Source: Eubacterium sp. AF22-8LB (GTDB lineage: Bacteria; Bacillota_I; Bacilli_A; Erysipelotrichales; Erysipelotrichaceae). From it: a stretch of 64,000 nucleotides of DNA. The stretch lies in the NCBI RefSeq assembly GCF_003458715.1, contig NZ_QRVI01000005.1, positions 247-64,246 of the forward strand, written 5' to 3'. The position numbers were made by a program, and so were the translations under genes. The stretch's first letter is position 1; the number at the start of each line of letters is the position of its first letter. Below, piece after piece: positions 16,400-24,043 of the stretch. The notes under the pieces were generated by a model. That model had not been told where the DNA came from. It did not search any database and saw nothing but the letters and a program-made list of their open reading frames with translations.

Positions 16400-17698
16400 C
16401 TTCTCCAATAATATATTCAATTCATCATTCAAATTTTGCATTGCACTCTCAATATCTTCATTTGTATCAACGACTCTTCGAATTTCACTATCTGCCATCG
16501 AATACAATTGATCATAGCCATCCAGTTTTTTTATTGTGATTGCTCGTTCCATCATGTCATCAAAAAAATCTAAATTATAACTCGAATCCAATGGTGCGTC
16601 CTCCTGAATATACTTTGTCACATTTTTAGATGTCGAAACATTCTTCAATACTGAAACACCCTGCGAATATTTAAACAAGCTCTCCTGTGTTGTTTCATCG
16701 TAACAAAGTAACTTTAAAAATTCCCAAGCCATCTTTTTCTTAGAAGACATTTTACTAATGCCACATAATAAGCTATCCATTTGCGAAACATTATAACCAC
16801 TTGGGCCTGCCGGCATTGGAAGACAATCCCATTCAAAGTTTGAATACTTTTTTACACTCCAAGGATATGGTTTATATGTTCTATACTCACTAAACATCAT
16901 CGGACAAAAGGCGATTTTCCCATTATCAAACAATTCACTGGTCACGTTTTGTCCATAATTCAAGCGATTTAGCTTACGAACAAATTCAATAGCTGAATAT
17001 ACATCCGCATTCTGCAAAGTACCCTTCATACTTTTTTCATCATATAACGCCTGTCCATTCGAGCTTAATGCATTCTGCCAAGTGTAGCCATACTCGCCAA
17101 ACTGATCGATTTCTCCATCGTCATCCGTATCCACAGTCAACTTTTCACAAATCGCATAGAAGTCATCCCACGTCCAATTGACATTCGGTATTTCAATTCC
17201 ATTCTCTTCTAATAATGTTTTATTCACAAACATCAAAGTCGGTGAACTCTCATAAGGAAGTGCATACTGCTGATCATAAATATTACCCGCATTGAGTGTC
17301 GTTGAAAAATATCGCATTTTATTAAAATCAGGATCCGTCTGCATATATGTATCTAGTGATTCTAACATGCCTACTTTGGCATAAGTTGAAAGATCATCAC
17401 TCAACACCATGAAAACATCGGGAAGCTTTCCATCTAGAGCCTCCTTTGAAAGCCAAGCCGAATAGTCATCTTTCAAGATACCACTGACATATTTCACTTG
17501 AACATTCGGATGTGTTTTCTCAAACCGTTTGATCGCATTATCAATGATCTTACCACTATCTGGACTTGGCACATTCCAATTACTACCCGCAAATACGCCA
17601 ATCGTTAAAACAACGGGTTTTTGCGTATAATAAAATGTCCCTGCCAAACAACACACCAACATGGCTATCAAAAAAGTTCTTAATCTTTTTTTCACCAT
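16394..17698 (-). CDS. Extracellular solute-binding protein, family 1 (sensor-associated)
   Basis: A 434-residue sugar-type binding protein of the UgpB/MalE class: an N-terminal hydrophobic segment (TFLIAMLVCCLAGTFYYT), two lobes, an internal ALPYESSPTLMFVNKTLLEE and a C-terminal region rich in helices. I see no proper lipobox (MLVCC lacks the small residue before Cys), so it is probably anchored by an uncleaved signal segment. No ABC permease gene is nearby. It is the last gene of a cassette with a histidine kinase and response regulator, and its start overlaps the regulator stop (TAATG). It therefore probably presents ligand to the kinase rather than to a transporter (inference). Confidence 0.75.
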   Translation of the reverse strand: MVKKRLRTFLIAMLVCCLAGTFYYTQKPVVLTIGVFAGSNWNVPSPDSGKIIDNAIKRFEKTHPNVQVKYVSGILKDDYSAWLSKEALDGKLPDVFMVLSDDLSTYAKVGMLESLDTYMQTDPDFNKMRYFSTTLNAGNIYDQQYALPYESSPTLMFVNKTLLEENGIEIPNVNWTWDDFYAICEKLTVDTDDDGEIDQFGEYGYTWQNALSSNGQALYDEKSMKGTLQNADVYSAIEFVRKLNRLNYGQNVTSELFDNGKIAFCPMMFSEYRTYKPYPWSVKKYSNFEWDCLPMPAGPSGYNVSQMDSLLCGISKMSSKKKMAWEFLKLLCYDETTQESLFKYSQGVSVLKNVSTSKNVTKYIQEDAPLDSSYNLDFFDDMMERAITIKKLDGYDQLYSMADSEIRRVVDTNEDIESAMQNLNDELNILLEKQ

Positions 17699-18357
17699 TA
17701 TTTATTTCCCCTAGACAAATACCAAATAGCTAATTGTGTACGATCTCTTAAATCTAGTTTATCCAGAATCACACTTAAATAGTTACGAATCGTCCCTTCA
17801 CTAAAACCTAATTTTTGTGCAATTTCCTTATTTGAATAACCATGACCAATTTGGGCAATAATCTTACATTCTGTATCACTCAAATCGATATGTTCATCTT
17901 CTTCATGTTCAAAATTAAATTTCCCATTCGAATTTGCCATCTGAGAAAAGAACTGTGTCACTTTACCCGCCACATTCGGGTTGAAACATGCTCCTCCCGC
18001 TAGAACATTATGAATAGCCGTACTTAACTCTTCTAAGGAACATCCCTTCAAAAGATATCCACTCGCTCCATATTTTAATGCATCATAAATATACTCATCA
18101 TCATCAAAAGTCGTTAATATTATGACTTTTACATTTGGATTCTTCTTTTTCACTAAACGAGTACACTCTACGCCACTCATATTTGGCATACGCACATCCA
18201 TCAAGATAACATCTATACTTTCTGTTTCCAATGTATCCAATACTTCTTGTCCACTGCCAACTACTTTTACTACTTCAAAATTCGGATCTGAATCTAAGAT
18301 GATCTTTAAGCTTTCTCGAATGAGCTGCTGATCATCCGCAATCATAATTTTAACCAT
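17698..18357 (-). CDS. NarL/FixJ-family response regulator
   Basis: A 219-residue regulator. The receiver domain (1-~120) has acidic pocket D8/D9, phosphoacceptor D54 (VILMDVRMPNMSG), T82/T83 and K104. A linker of acidic and low-complexity sequence is followed by a C-terminal LuxR-type helix-turn-helix (DTECKIIAQIGHGYSNKEIA, then a recognition helix in SEGTIRNYLSVILDKL). It overlaps the kinase gene by 8 bp and the binding-protein gene by 1 bp. The probable target is the mannose-family PTS operon downstream, whose P1 promoter has inverted repeats just upstream. Confidence 0.9.
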   Translation of the reverse strand: MVKIMIADDQQLIRESLKIILDSDPNFEVVKVVGSGQEVLDTLETESIDVILMDVRMPNMSGVECTRLVKKKNPNVKVIILTTFDDDEYIYDALKYGASGYLLKGCSLEELSTAIHNVLAGGACFNPNVAGKVTQFFSQMANSNGKFNFEHEEDEHIDLSDTECKIIAQIGHGYSNKEIAQKLGFSEGTIRNYLSVILDKLDLRDRTQLAIWYLSRGNK

Positions 18358-19660
18358 TATTCTCTCCTCTTCTCATCGGTATTTCTACAATCAATTCAAA
18401 ACCTTTATCCCCATAATAACGTATTTTCCCCTGAAGTAAGTCAATACGTTCTGTCAAATGATGAATGCCAAATCCAGGTTTAACATCCTTACAACCCTGA
18501 CCATTATCTTCTATAATTATAATCAAATTATTATCTGCCTGTGCAATTGAAACGTAAATTTTTGTCGCATGCCCATGCCTTACTGAATTGGTCATTCCTT
18601 CTTGAACAACACGATACACAATTTCTTCTTCGTCCGCATTCAAATTCACCAAAGGCAAATGACATAAATAAAGAATAGTCACATCGGTCAATTTCTGATA
18701 ATCCATGATCATCATATCCAATGCTTCTTTTAAAGAATACCGCTCTAATGCATCTGGCTTCAACTTATCCACCGAACGCCTGACATCGGTTAAACCGCGT
18801 TTTGCGCTCTCTTCCAAAATACCCAATTGTGCTTTTGTGACATTGACATCCCTATCAATCATCACCTTACACGCTTCAAGACCAACACTTAACCCCGTTA
18901 AAGTATGCCCTAATGTATCATGAATCTCACGAGCAAGACGGTTCCTTTCTTTAGTTTCACCCATTTTTTCTCGCAAATTCGCATAGCCTTTTAATTGATT
19001 ATTTAAACGTTTTAATTCGACATTTAAAGCCGCGAATTTCTGCGTTTCATCCATTTGTTTCTGTAAATACAAGAATATATAGGCAATAAACAACACAATA
19101 TTTGAATTGCTAAAAGTCACTTCAATCCCCAGCAACAAGCCTTGTGTCTTTGAATTATACACCGACAAATATTCCTGGAATGAAATCATAGGAATATAGT
19201 TGGATAAATATCCATAATTGGATAGCATGTAAGCTAAAAAGACGAGTATGATGCAAATTGAACGATCAACTGGTTTATCCACATAGAGTAGGCTATCCGC
19301 AATAATCAAAAATAAAATACACGTTGTACTAAACGATATATTCTTCATGATCAATAGGCTCAATCCAAGTTCAATTAAAATCGGAATAATTTGATGACGA
19401 TTAAAGAATCGAATTTTTTTACGCATGCTCACGAAACAAAACAATCCAATAAAGCCAAATACCGCTACATAGAAGGATCGAATGGGAACATTAGAAAGTG
19501 TGGAAATATTCTTAATAAAATCTGAGGCATAGCCACTTTGTGTAACATGCACCAATGTATAATACATCACAATCGCTATGTACCAAACGGTAAAAAAACT
19601 AAAGATCCACATACAGACGTAGACAATCCATACATTATATTTTTTTATATCTTGTATCAT
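18350..19660 (-). CDS. HisKA_3-type membrane sensor histidine kinase
   Basis: A 436-residue kinase with about six N-terminal membrane segments and no sizeable extracellular domain, followed by a short coiled coil. The dimerisation/phosphoacceptor block is RNRLAREIHDTLGHTLTGLS, with the conserved His near residue 245. The HATPase domain has an N box in VVQEGMTNSVRHGHATK and G boxes in EDNGQGCKDVKPGFGIHHL. Lacking its own outside sensor, it probably reads the two extracellular binding proteins encoded on either side. It overlaps the upstream binding-protein gene by 4 bp. Confidence 0.88.
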   Translation of the reverse strand: MIQDIKKYNVWIVYVCMWIFSFFTVWYIAIVMYYTLVHVTQSGYASDFIKNISTLSNVPIRSFYVAVFGFIGLFCFVSMRKKIRFFNRHQIIPILIELGLSLLIMKNISFSTTCILFLIIADSLLYVDKPVDRSICIILVFLAYMLSNYGYLSNYIPMISFQEYLSVYNSKTQGLLLGIEVTFSNSNIVLFIAYIFLYLQKQMDETQKFAALNVELKRLNNQLKGYANLREKMGETKERNRLAREIHDTLGHTLTGLSVGLEACKVMIDRDVNVTKAQLGILEESAKRGLTDVRRSVDKLKPDALERYSLKEALDMMIMDYQKLTDVTILYLCHLPLVNLNADEEEIVYRVVQEGMTNSVRHGHATKIYVSIAQADNNLIIIIEDNGQGCKDVKPGFGIHHLTERIDLLQGKIRYYGDKGFELIVEIPMRRGENNG

Positions 19661-20637
19661 TGCCAGCCCTCCGTAGAATAATCATGAACATTGTCTTTTG
19701 TGATAATTTGCACAGGACTCACTTCATTTTTATTCTTGATTGTCTCTTGCGAAAACATCTTATAAATAGCTTCTGACGCCTTCTTTCCAAATGTTTTGGG
19801 AGATTGAGCGACCGTTGCCTCCATTTTACCTTCTAACACCATTTTTCTAGCTTCTGACGTTCCATCTATGCCATACACATACTTGCCTTCCAACATATTG
19901 TTCGATGAAAGTGCGGCCATTGCGCCCATTGCGCTTGGATCATTCAAACACATCACTACATCAAATTCTATTCCTTTCTCAATAAAAGACTCCATTTTTG
20001 GCATGGCCTTCTCTAATTGTCCCTCGCATTCCATTCTCTGAACCACTTTATAATTTGAGTTGGACTGAATCGTATCCTCAAATCCCTTAATTCGTAAATA
20101 GCCAGAACGAGTTGTCGAATGTTGAAGCAAGACAATATTGGCATGATCCAACTTACTCATCATATCTTTAGCACATTGTACGCCCGCATCATAGTTATCA
20201 CTGACAATACTATAGGTCACATATTTATTATGTTTAACTTCCGTATCCACTACAATTACAGGAATACATTTCTTATAGGCAAGCTTTAAAGAATCTTTTA
20301 ATCCTTCATAATCCACCGGCGTAATCACTAAGGCATCCACTTGTTGGTCCATTAAGTATTGGATTTGTTCCTTCTGCTTCTTTAAACTCATGGCCGAATC
20401 CAAAGTAATCAACTGATCTCCATGCTCTTTGACCACTTTTGAAATTTCCTCATTCACCACCGAATAGAACGTATTGTTGTAGGTCATATATGTTGCGCCA
20501 ATCTTACGTGGCTCATTCGAATTGTATATCATATTCGATTGCGTAGTCGTATTGATCAAATAGTTGCTTCCAATCGCAAAAGTTAAACAAATTGTTAAGC
20601 AGAAGATGATATACACAAACGATTTTGGCTTCTCCAT
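19657..20637 (-). CDS. RbsB-like sugar-binding protein (sensor-associated)
   Basis: A 326-residue periplasmic-binding-protein type 1 fold (ribose/galactose-binding class). Features are an N-terminal hydrophobic anchor (FVYIIFCLTICLTFAIGS) without a lipobox, KIGATYMTYNNTFYSVVNEE, VDALVITPVDYEGLKDSL, IPVIVVDTEV and a C-terminal ATVAQSPKTFGKKASEAIY. It is the first gene of the cassette and overlaps the kinase gene by 4 bp. No ribose-type permease or ATPase is present, so a sensory role is inferred. The ligand is unknown, although the adjacent PTS operon makes a hexose or hexosamine reasonable. Confidence 0.8.
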   Translation of the reverse strand: MEKPKSFVYIIFCLTICLTFAIGSNYLINTTTQSNMIYNSNEPRKIGATYMTYNNTFYSVVNEEISKVVKEHGDQLITLDSAMSLKKQKEQIQYLMDQQVDALVITPVDYEGLKDSLKLAYKKCIPVIVVDTEVKHNKYVTYSIVSDNYDAGVQCAKDMMSKLDHANIVLLQHSTTRSGYLRIKGFEDTIQSNSNYKVVQRMECEGQLEKAMPKMESFIEKGIEFDVVMCLNDPSAMGAMAALSSNNMLEGKYVYGIDGTSEARKMVLEGKMEATVAQSPKTFGKKASEAIYKMFSQETIKNKNEVSPVQIITKDNVHDYSTEGWQ

Positions 20638-20662
20638 TCAAATCTCCTTTCCTTACAGAAAA

Positions 20663-20680
20663 TGTCGCATTACTGCGACA
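20663..20680. other. Perfect hairpin TGTCGCA-N4-TGCGACA before the sensor cassette
   Basis: A 7-bp perfect inverted repeat with a 4-nt loop lies in the 48-bp gap between the winged-helix gene and the sensor cassette. On the minus strand it is followed by only four T, so it is a weak terminator at best. It could instead be an operator or an attenuator that lowers expression of the cassette relative to the genes before it. Confidence 0.5.
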
Positions 20681-20685
20681 CTCTT

Positions 20686-21015
20686 TTATAATAATACTTT
20701 TTGTAGAACATAAACAAGGATCGCAATGACAATAGGAACAATAAAAATCATTGAATAACCACGTACAAACTTTGTTTCTAAAGCTTTAAATCCTAAATCA
20801 TCATAATAGAATTTATCATCCTGCGTTTTTCCAACAACGCCCTCTTCCATCAAATTGGAAATTGTATAACTAATTGTTGAAGATGCATAAGGAAGATTTT
20901 TAAATGCACTTACATCTACTGCGTGCGCCTCATCAATTGCCCCTCTTTTTTTCAATGTATCCATTACCATAGAGGCTGCTGTCGCCTTTGCACCTTTTCT
21001 TCTCTTTCTAGACAT
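20686..21015 (-). CDS. Winged-helix protein with C-terminal membrane anchor
   Basis: A 109-residue protein. A basic N-terminus (MSRKRRKGAKATAASM) leads into a winged-helix-like segment (LPYASSTISYTISNLMEEGV, then VGKTQDDKFYYDDLG). A single transmembrane helix, YSMIFIVPIVIAILVYVLQK, lies at the very C-terminus. A DNA-binding-like fold tethered at its tail is unusual and may mean membrane-coupled regulation, or only structural similarity. It overlaps the HAD gene by 8 bp. No named family recognised. Confidence 0.6.
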   Translation of the reverse strand: MSRKRRKGAKATAASMVMDTLKKRGAIDEAHAVDVSAFKNLPYASSTISYTISNLMEEGVVGKTQDDKFYYDDLGFKALETKFVRGYSMIFIVPIVIAILVYVLQKVLL

Positions 21016-21781
21016 GTTCTTTCCTACTTTCTATATTAATTGCTTGTGCTACACTCATTACACCTACACCATACGCCTTAACTATATCTGGTGCATGATT
21101 CATTACATAGGTATCTTTCAAATTTTTTAATATACACAAATCATTTTCTCCATCCCCAATAAAAATCGCATCATCTATAGGTAAATGGCAAAAGGCCTCC
21201 CACTTATTTGTGTCTTTTCTTGTAATTTCAATATAATCCCTAGAAGTTGCCATCACTTCATAATCTTTAAACAATCTTTTAAAGTGATCCAACAATAATT
21301 CTAAATCTGCTTCAACATACATACTAATTTTAGCCAAGCCCACAGTACGATTCTTTAAATATTCTAGGATGTCTATATTTGAAAATGTACCTAAAGATGG
21401 TTGTTTCTTTTCAAAAACATGTAATCGATCCACTCCATACGCTTGAATTGGATAATATCGATTCCCTTTTTCATCTGTATAGAATACATCTACTTTAGAA
21501 TCCAAAATCTTTTTGCACATCTGCATTCCATCATCTAAATCAATTAGGGACGAATATACATTTTCTTGTTTATAAAACGCATTTGCCCCATTATCCGTAA
21601 TCATACAATCGCATGTCAATTGATATTTTTGAGCTAATTTATCACAAAAAGCCTTATCTCTACCTGTTACAAAGCCAAAGGCATGTTTTTGCGTCCAACG
21701 ACGGATGGCTTCAACATCTTCGATTGTAATTTCACCTTTTGAATTCATTAAAGTTCCATCTAAATCCGATAAAAAAATCAT
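21008..21781 (-). CDS. Cof-type HAD hydrolase
   Basis: A 257-residue phosphatase of the HAD superfamily, IIB (Cof) subclass. Motif I is FLSDLDGTLMNSKGEI, motif II is in FGFVTGRDK, and motif IV is IFIGDGENDLCILKN with the conserved acidic pair. A cap domain sits between motifs II and III. Relatives dephosphorylate sugar phosphates, nucleotides or cofactors; the substrate cannot be assigned. It overlaps genes on both sides by 1-8 bp, so the three genes 20686-22323 form an operon. Confidence 0.85.
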   Translation of the reverse strand: MIFLSDLDGTLMNSKGEITIEDVEAIRRWTQKHAFGFVTGRDKAFCDKLAQKYQLTCDCMITDNGANAFYKQENVYSSLIDLDDGMQMCKKILDSKVDVFYTDEKGNRYYPIQAYGVDRLHVFEKKQPSLGTFSNIDILEYLKNRTVGLAKISMYVEADLELLLDHFKRLFKDYEVMATSRDYIEITRKDTNKWEAFCHLPIDDAIFIGDGENDLCILKNLKDTYVMNHAPDIVKAYGVGVMSVAQAINIESRKEHV

Positions 21782-22323
21782 TATTTACGACGTTCTTTCT
21801 TCGCTTTTTTAAATTCTTTTTGTTTTGTCTGTAACAATTCACCAATCTTTTTTGTGACAACAATTTTATCACGATTACTCATTAACACGCTGCAATTGTG
21901 TGCAATAATACCATTTTTAAATTCAAAATTGGCAACCATTCGATAACGATAATACGTATCTTCAAAAAAGAATCCTTCTTCTGTTAAATAAACACGACGA
22001 TGTGTATATGAATCAATAGCTAATCCCAAGAATACCAATCCGATACATCCGTATGCTAGGTAGTAGTAATATGTTTGATCATTTTGAGCTAATTTTGGTG
22101 CCATAAACATCAACACAAAAGCCAAGACTGCCATCGCAACCATGATCCATACCCAATATCCGCCATCAACTACTGTTTCATAATGCTTATGTGAATTCTT
22201 AAAATTTTCGAATTCCTTTTTATAGGCAATTCCACCTTTTAAGCTTTGATAGAATATGAATGCCATATATCCAACCAATATAACACCCACAATGACTTTA
22301 AACCATATATTATTTGAATCCAT
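21781..22323 (-). CDS. Membrane protein of unknown function
   Basis: A 180-residue protein with an N-terminal transmembrane helix (FKVIVGVILVGYMAFIFYQS), then two more close together (VWIMVAMAVLAFVLMFMAP and YLAYGCIGLVFLGLAI). The cytosolic tail is beta-rich (VYLTEEGFFFEDTYYRYRMV) and ends in a lysine-rich helix. The arrangement looks like small membrane proteins with a PH-like tail, but I do not recognise the family. First gene of the three-gene operon. Confidence 0.6.
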   Translation of the reverse strand: MDSNNIWFKVIVGVILVGYMAFIFYQSLKGGIAYKKEFENFKNSHKHYETVVDGGYWVWIMVAMAVLAFVLMFMAPKLAQNDQTYYYYLAYGCIGLVFLGLAIDSYTHRRVYLTEEGFFFEDTYYRYRMVANFEFKNGIIAHNCSVLMSNRDKIVVTKKIGELLQTKQKEFKKAKKERRK

Positions 22324-22402
22324 AAATCATTCTCCTTCTTAATCACAATAAGCATTATAACATCATTTCATGTTATAATAAAAGCATTGTTGGAGGGTGT
22401 TT

Positions 22403-22837
22403 ATGGAAGAAAACATGCAGGCTTTAATGGAACGTCTTAATAGTTCGAGTCAATTTCTACAAAGCAATGATATGCGCGTTACGGAGGTACGACATGGTTT
22501 TGCGAAAGTAGAAATGATTATTGATGAACAAATTTTAAATATACATGGCTTTGTCCATGGTGGTGCCCTTTTCTCTTTAGCCGATACAGTAGCAGGAGCT
22601 GCAAGCTTTGCGACAGGAAGAGATAGCGTCACACTTACAGGAACAATCAATTATATCAAGCCTGGTCGTGGCGGTAAATTAATTGGAATTGCCCAAGAGA
22701 TTTCAAGTGGAAGAACAACGGGAGTGTATGAAGTGTTTATCTTCAATGATGAAAATGTACTTCTTTCTCGTGCTACATTTACAATGTTCTTCTTGGATTC
22801 TGACAAGATGAAGAAAAAGAAAGAGCAGAAAGCTTAA
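22403..22837 (+). CDS. PaaI-family hotdog thioesterase
   Basis: A 144-residue acyl-CoA thioesterase-like protein. The hotdog signature is NIHGFVHGGALFSLADTVAG, with the family HGG motif and the following Asp. A beta-rich core ends in TATFTMFFLDS-like sequence (RATFTMFFLD). The ATG at 22403 is preferred because GGAGGG lies 5 bases before it; a GTG at 22397 would overlap that site. It stands alone on the plus strand and converges with dnaJ. Related proteins hydrolyse aryl- or acyl-CoA; the substrate here is unknown. Confidence 0.82.
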   Translation: MEENMQALMERLNSSSQFLQSNDMRVTEVRHGFAKVEMIIDEQILNIHGFVHGGALFSLADTVAGAASFATGRDSVTLTGTINYIKPGRGGKLIGIAQEISSGRTTGVYEVFIFNDENVLLSRATFTMFFLDSDKMKKKKEQKA

Positions 22838-22863
22838 ACCATTTTAAACTTCTGCTCTTTTTT
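22819..22863. terminator. Bidirectional terminator between thioesterase and dnaJ
   Basis: AAAGAGCAGAA and TTCTGCTCTTT pair around an AT-rich inner arm, with T runs on both strands. It serves the plus-strand thioesterase and the minus-strand heat-shock operon. Confidence 0.8.
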
Positions 22864-23976
22864 CTATTTAAATGCTCTTTTAAATCTTTCGAAAGGAGAT
22901 TCAGATTGTCCTGATTTTAATTCTTCATATAGTTCTCTTTCTCTACGAGATACTTTACGAGGAATTTCTACCTGTACTTCTACAAATTCATCCCCTTGAC
23001 CTGAACGAGCTTTTACACCTTTTCCTTTTAAACGGAACTTCGTATTTGGTTGTGTTCCTTCAGGAATCTTCAATTCAACATCACCATAAACGGTTGGCAC
23101 TTGAATTGTGCATCCAATTGTCGCATCAATTGAACTAATTGGAACTTTAATAAAGATGTTGTTGTTTTCACGTTTGAAAGTTGGATGTGGTGTAACCATA
23201 ATTTCGATATATAAATCGCCATTAGGTCCTCCATTTGTTCCTCTTTCACCTTTTCCTGGAATACGAATCTGTTGACCAGATTGAATTCCTGCTGGAATCT
23301 TAATATCTAGTTTTACACGACGGTGCTCATAGCCTTTACCATGACAATGTGAGCATGCACGCGTAACCTTTTTACCTGTACCATGACAATCTGGACATAC
23401 ACTTTGTTGCTGAATCACACCAAATGGTGTTCTTTGTTGAGACATAACATATCCAGAACCATGGCATGTAGGACATGTTTGTACATCACTAGGGCTTTCT
23501 GCTCCAGATCCATTACAATGTTTACATGTTTCATCTACATCCAATGAAATCGTTTCTGTTTTACCAAAAATTGAATCCATGAAATCAATGCGCATCTGCA
23601 TGTAACGGTCTTGTCCTTGTCGAGGCTGGTTACTTGAACGACGGGATCCTCCACCGCCAAATCCTCCACCAAAGAACGAACCGAAGATGTCTCCTAAATC
23701 GCCAAAGTCTGTGAATCCTCCAGAGAATCCACCACCCTGTCCAAAGGCTCCATCCATACCTGCATGACCAAATTGATCATAGGTAGCGCGCTTTTTCTCA
23801 TCGCTTAATACTTCATAAGCTTCATTGATTTCCTTGAACTTATCTTCAGCTCCAGGTTCATGATTTCGATCGGGGTGATATTTCATGGCCAATTTTCGAT
23901 AGGCCTTTTTAATTTCATCTGGTGTCGCACTTTTACTAACACCAAGCACTTCATAATAGTCACGTTTTTCTGCCAT
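22864..23976 (-). CDS. dnaJ: Chaperone DnaJ
   Basis: A 370-residue type I Hsp40 that delivers substrates to DnaK and stimulates its ATPase. The J domain has HPD at 34-36. A Gly/Phe-rich linker (residues ~75-110, GGGFGGGGSRR) follows. Four CxxCxGxG zinc motifs come next (CKHCNGSG, CPTCHGSG, CPDCHGTG, CSHCHGKG), then the C-terminal substrate-binding barrels. Last gene of the hrcA operon, 67 bp after dnaK and separated from it by a strong hairpin with no T tract. Confidence 0.97.
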   Translation of the reverse strand: MAEKRDYYEVLGVSKSATPDEIKKAYRKLAMKYHPDRNHEPGAEDKFKEINEAYEVLSDEKKRATYDQFGHAGMDGAFGQGGGFSGGFTDFGDLGDIFGSFFGGGFGGGGSRRSSNQPRQGQDRYMQMRIDFMDSIFGKTETISLDVDETCKHCNGSGAESPSDVQTCPTCHGSGYVMSQQRTPFGVIQQQSVCPDCHGTGKKVTRACSHCHGKGYEHRRVKLDIKIPAGIQSGQQIRIPGKGERGTNGGPNGDLYIEIMVTPHPTFKRENNNIFIKVPISSIDATIGCTIQVPTVYGDVELKIPEGTQPNTKFRLKGKGVKARSGQGDEFVEVQVEIPRKVSRRERELYEELKSGQSESPFERFKRAFK

Positions 23977-24000
23977 GTGAATCCCTCCATACGATACGAA

Positions 24001-24025
24001 GAAGTTCTAGCAAGGCTAGAACTTC
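24001..24025 (-). other. Intercistronic hairpin between dnaK and dnaJ
   Basis: A perfect 11-bp stem (GAAGTTCTAGC with GCTAGAACTTC) around a 3-nt loop. No T tract follows, so it is not a typical terminator. It may stabilise the dnaK 3' end or mark an RNase cut, giving less dnaJ than dnaK message. Confidence 0.6.
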
Positions 24026-24043
24026 AAATGTTGCTTATTTATT

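Noticed and set aside
20663..20680. TGTCGCA-N4-TGCGACA hairpin as a definite regulator operator or terminator
   Set aside because: The T tract is short and the resemblance to the PTS TGACA repeats is limited to four bases per arm. Kept only as an unassigned hairpin.
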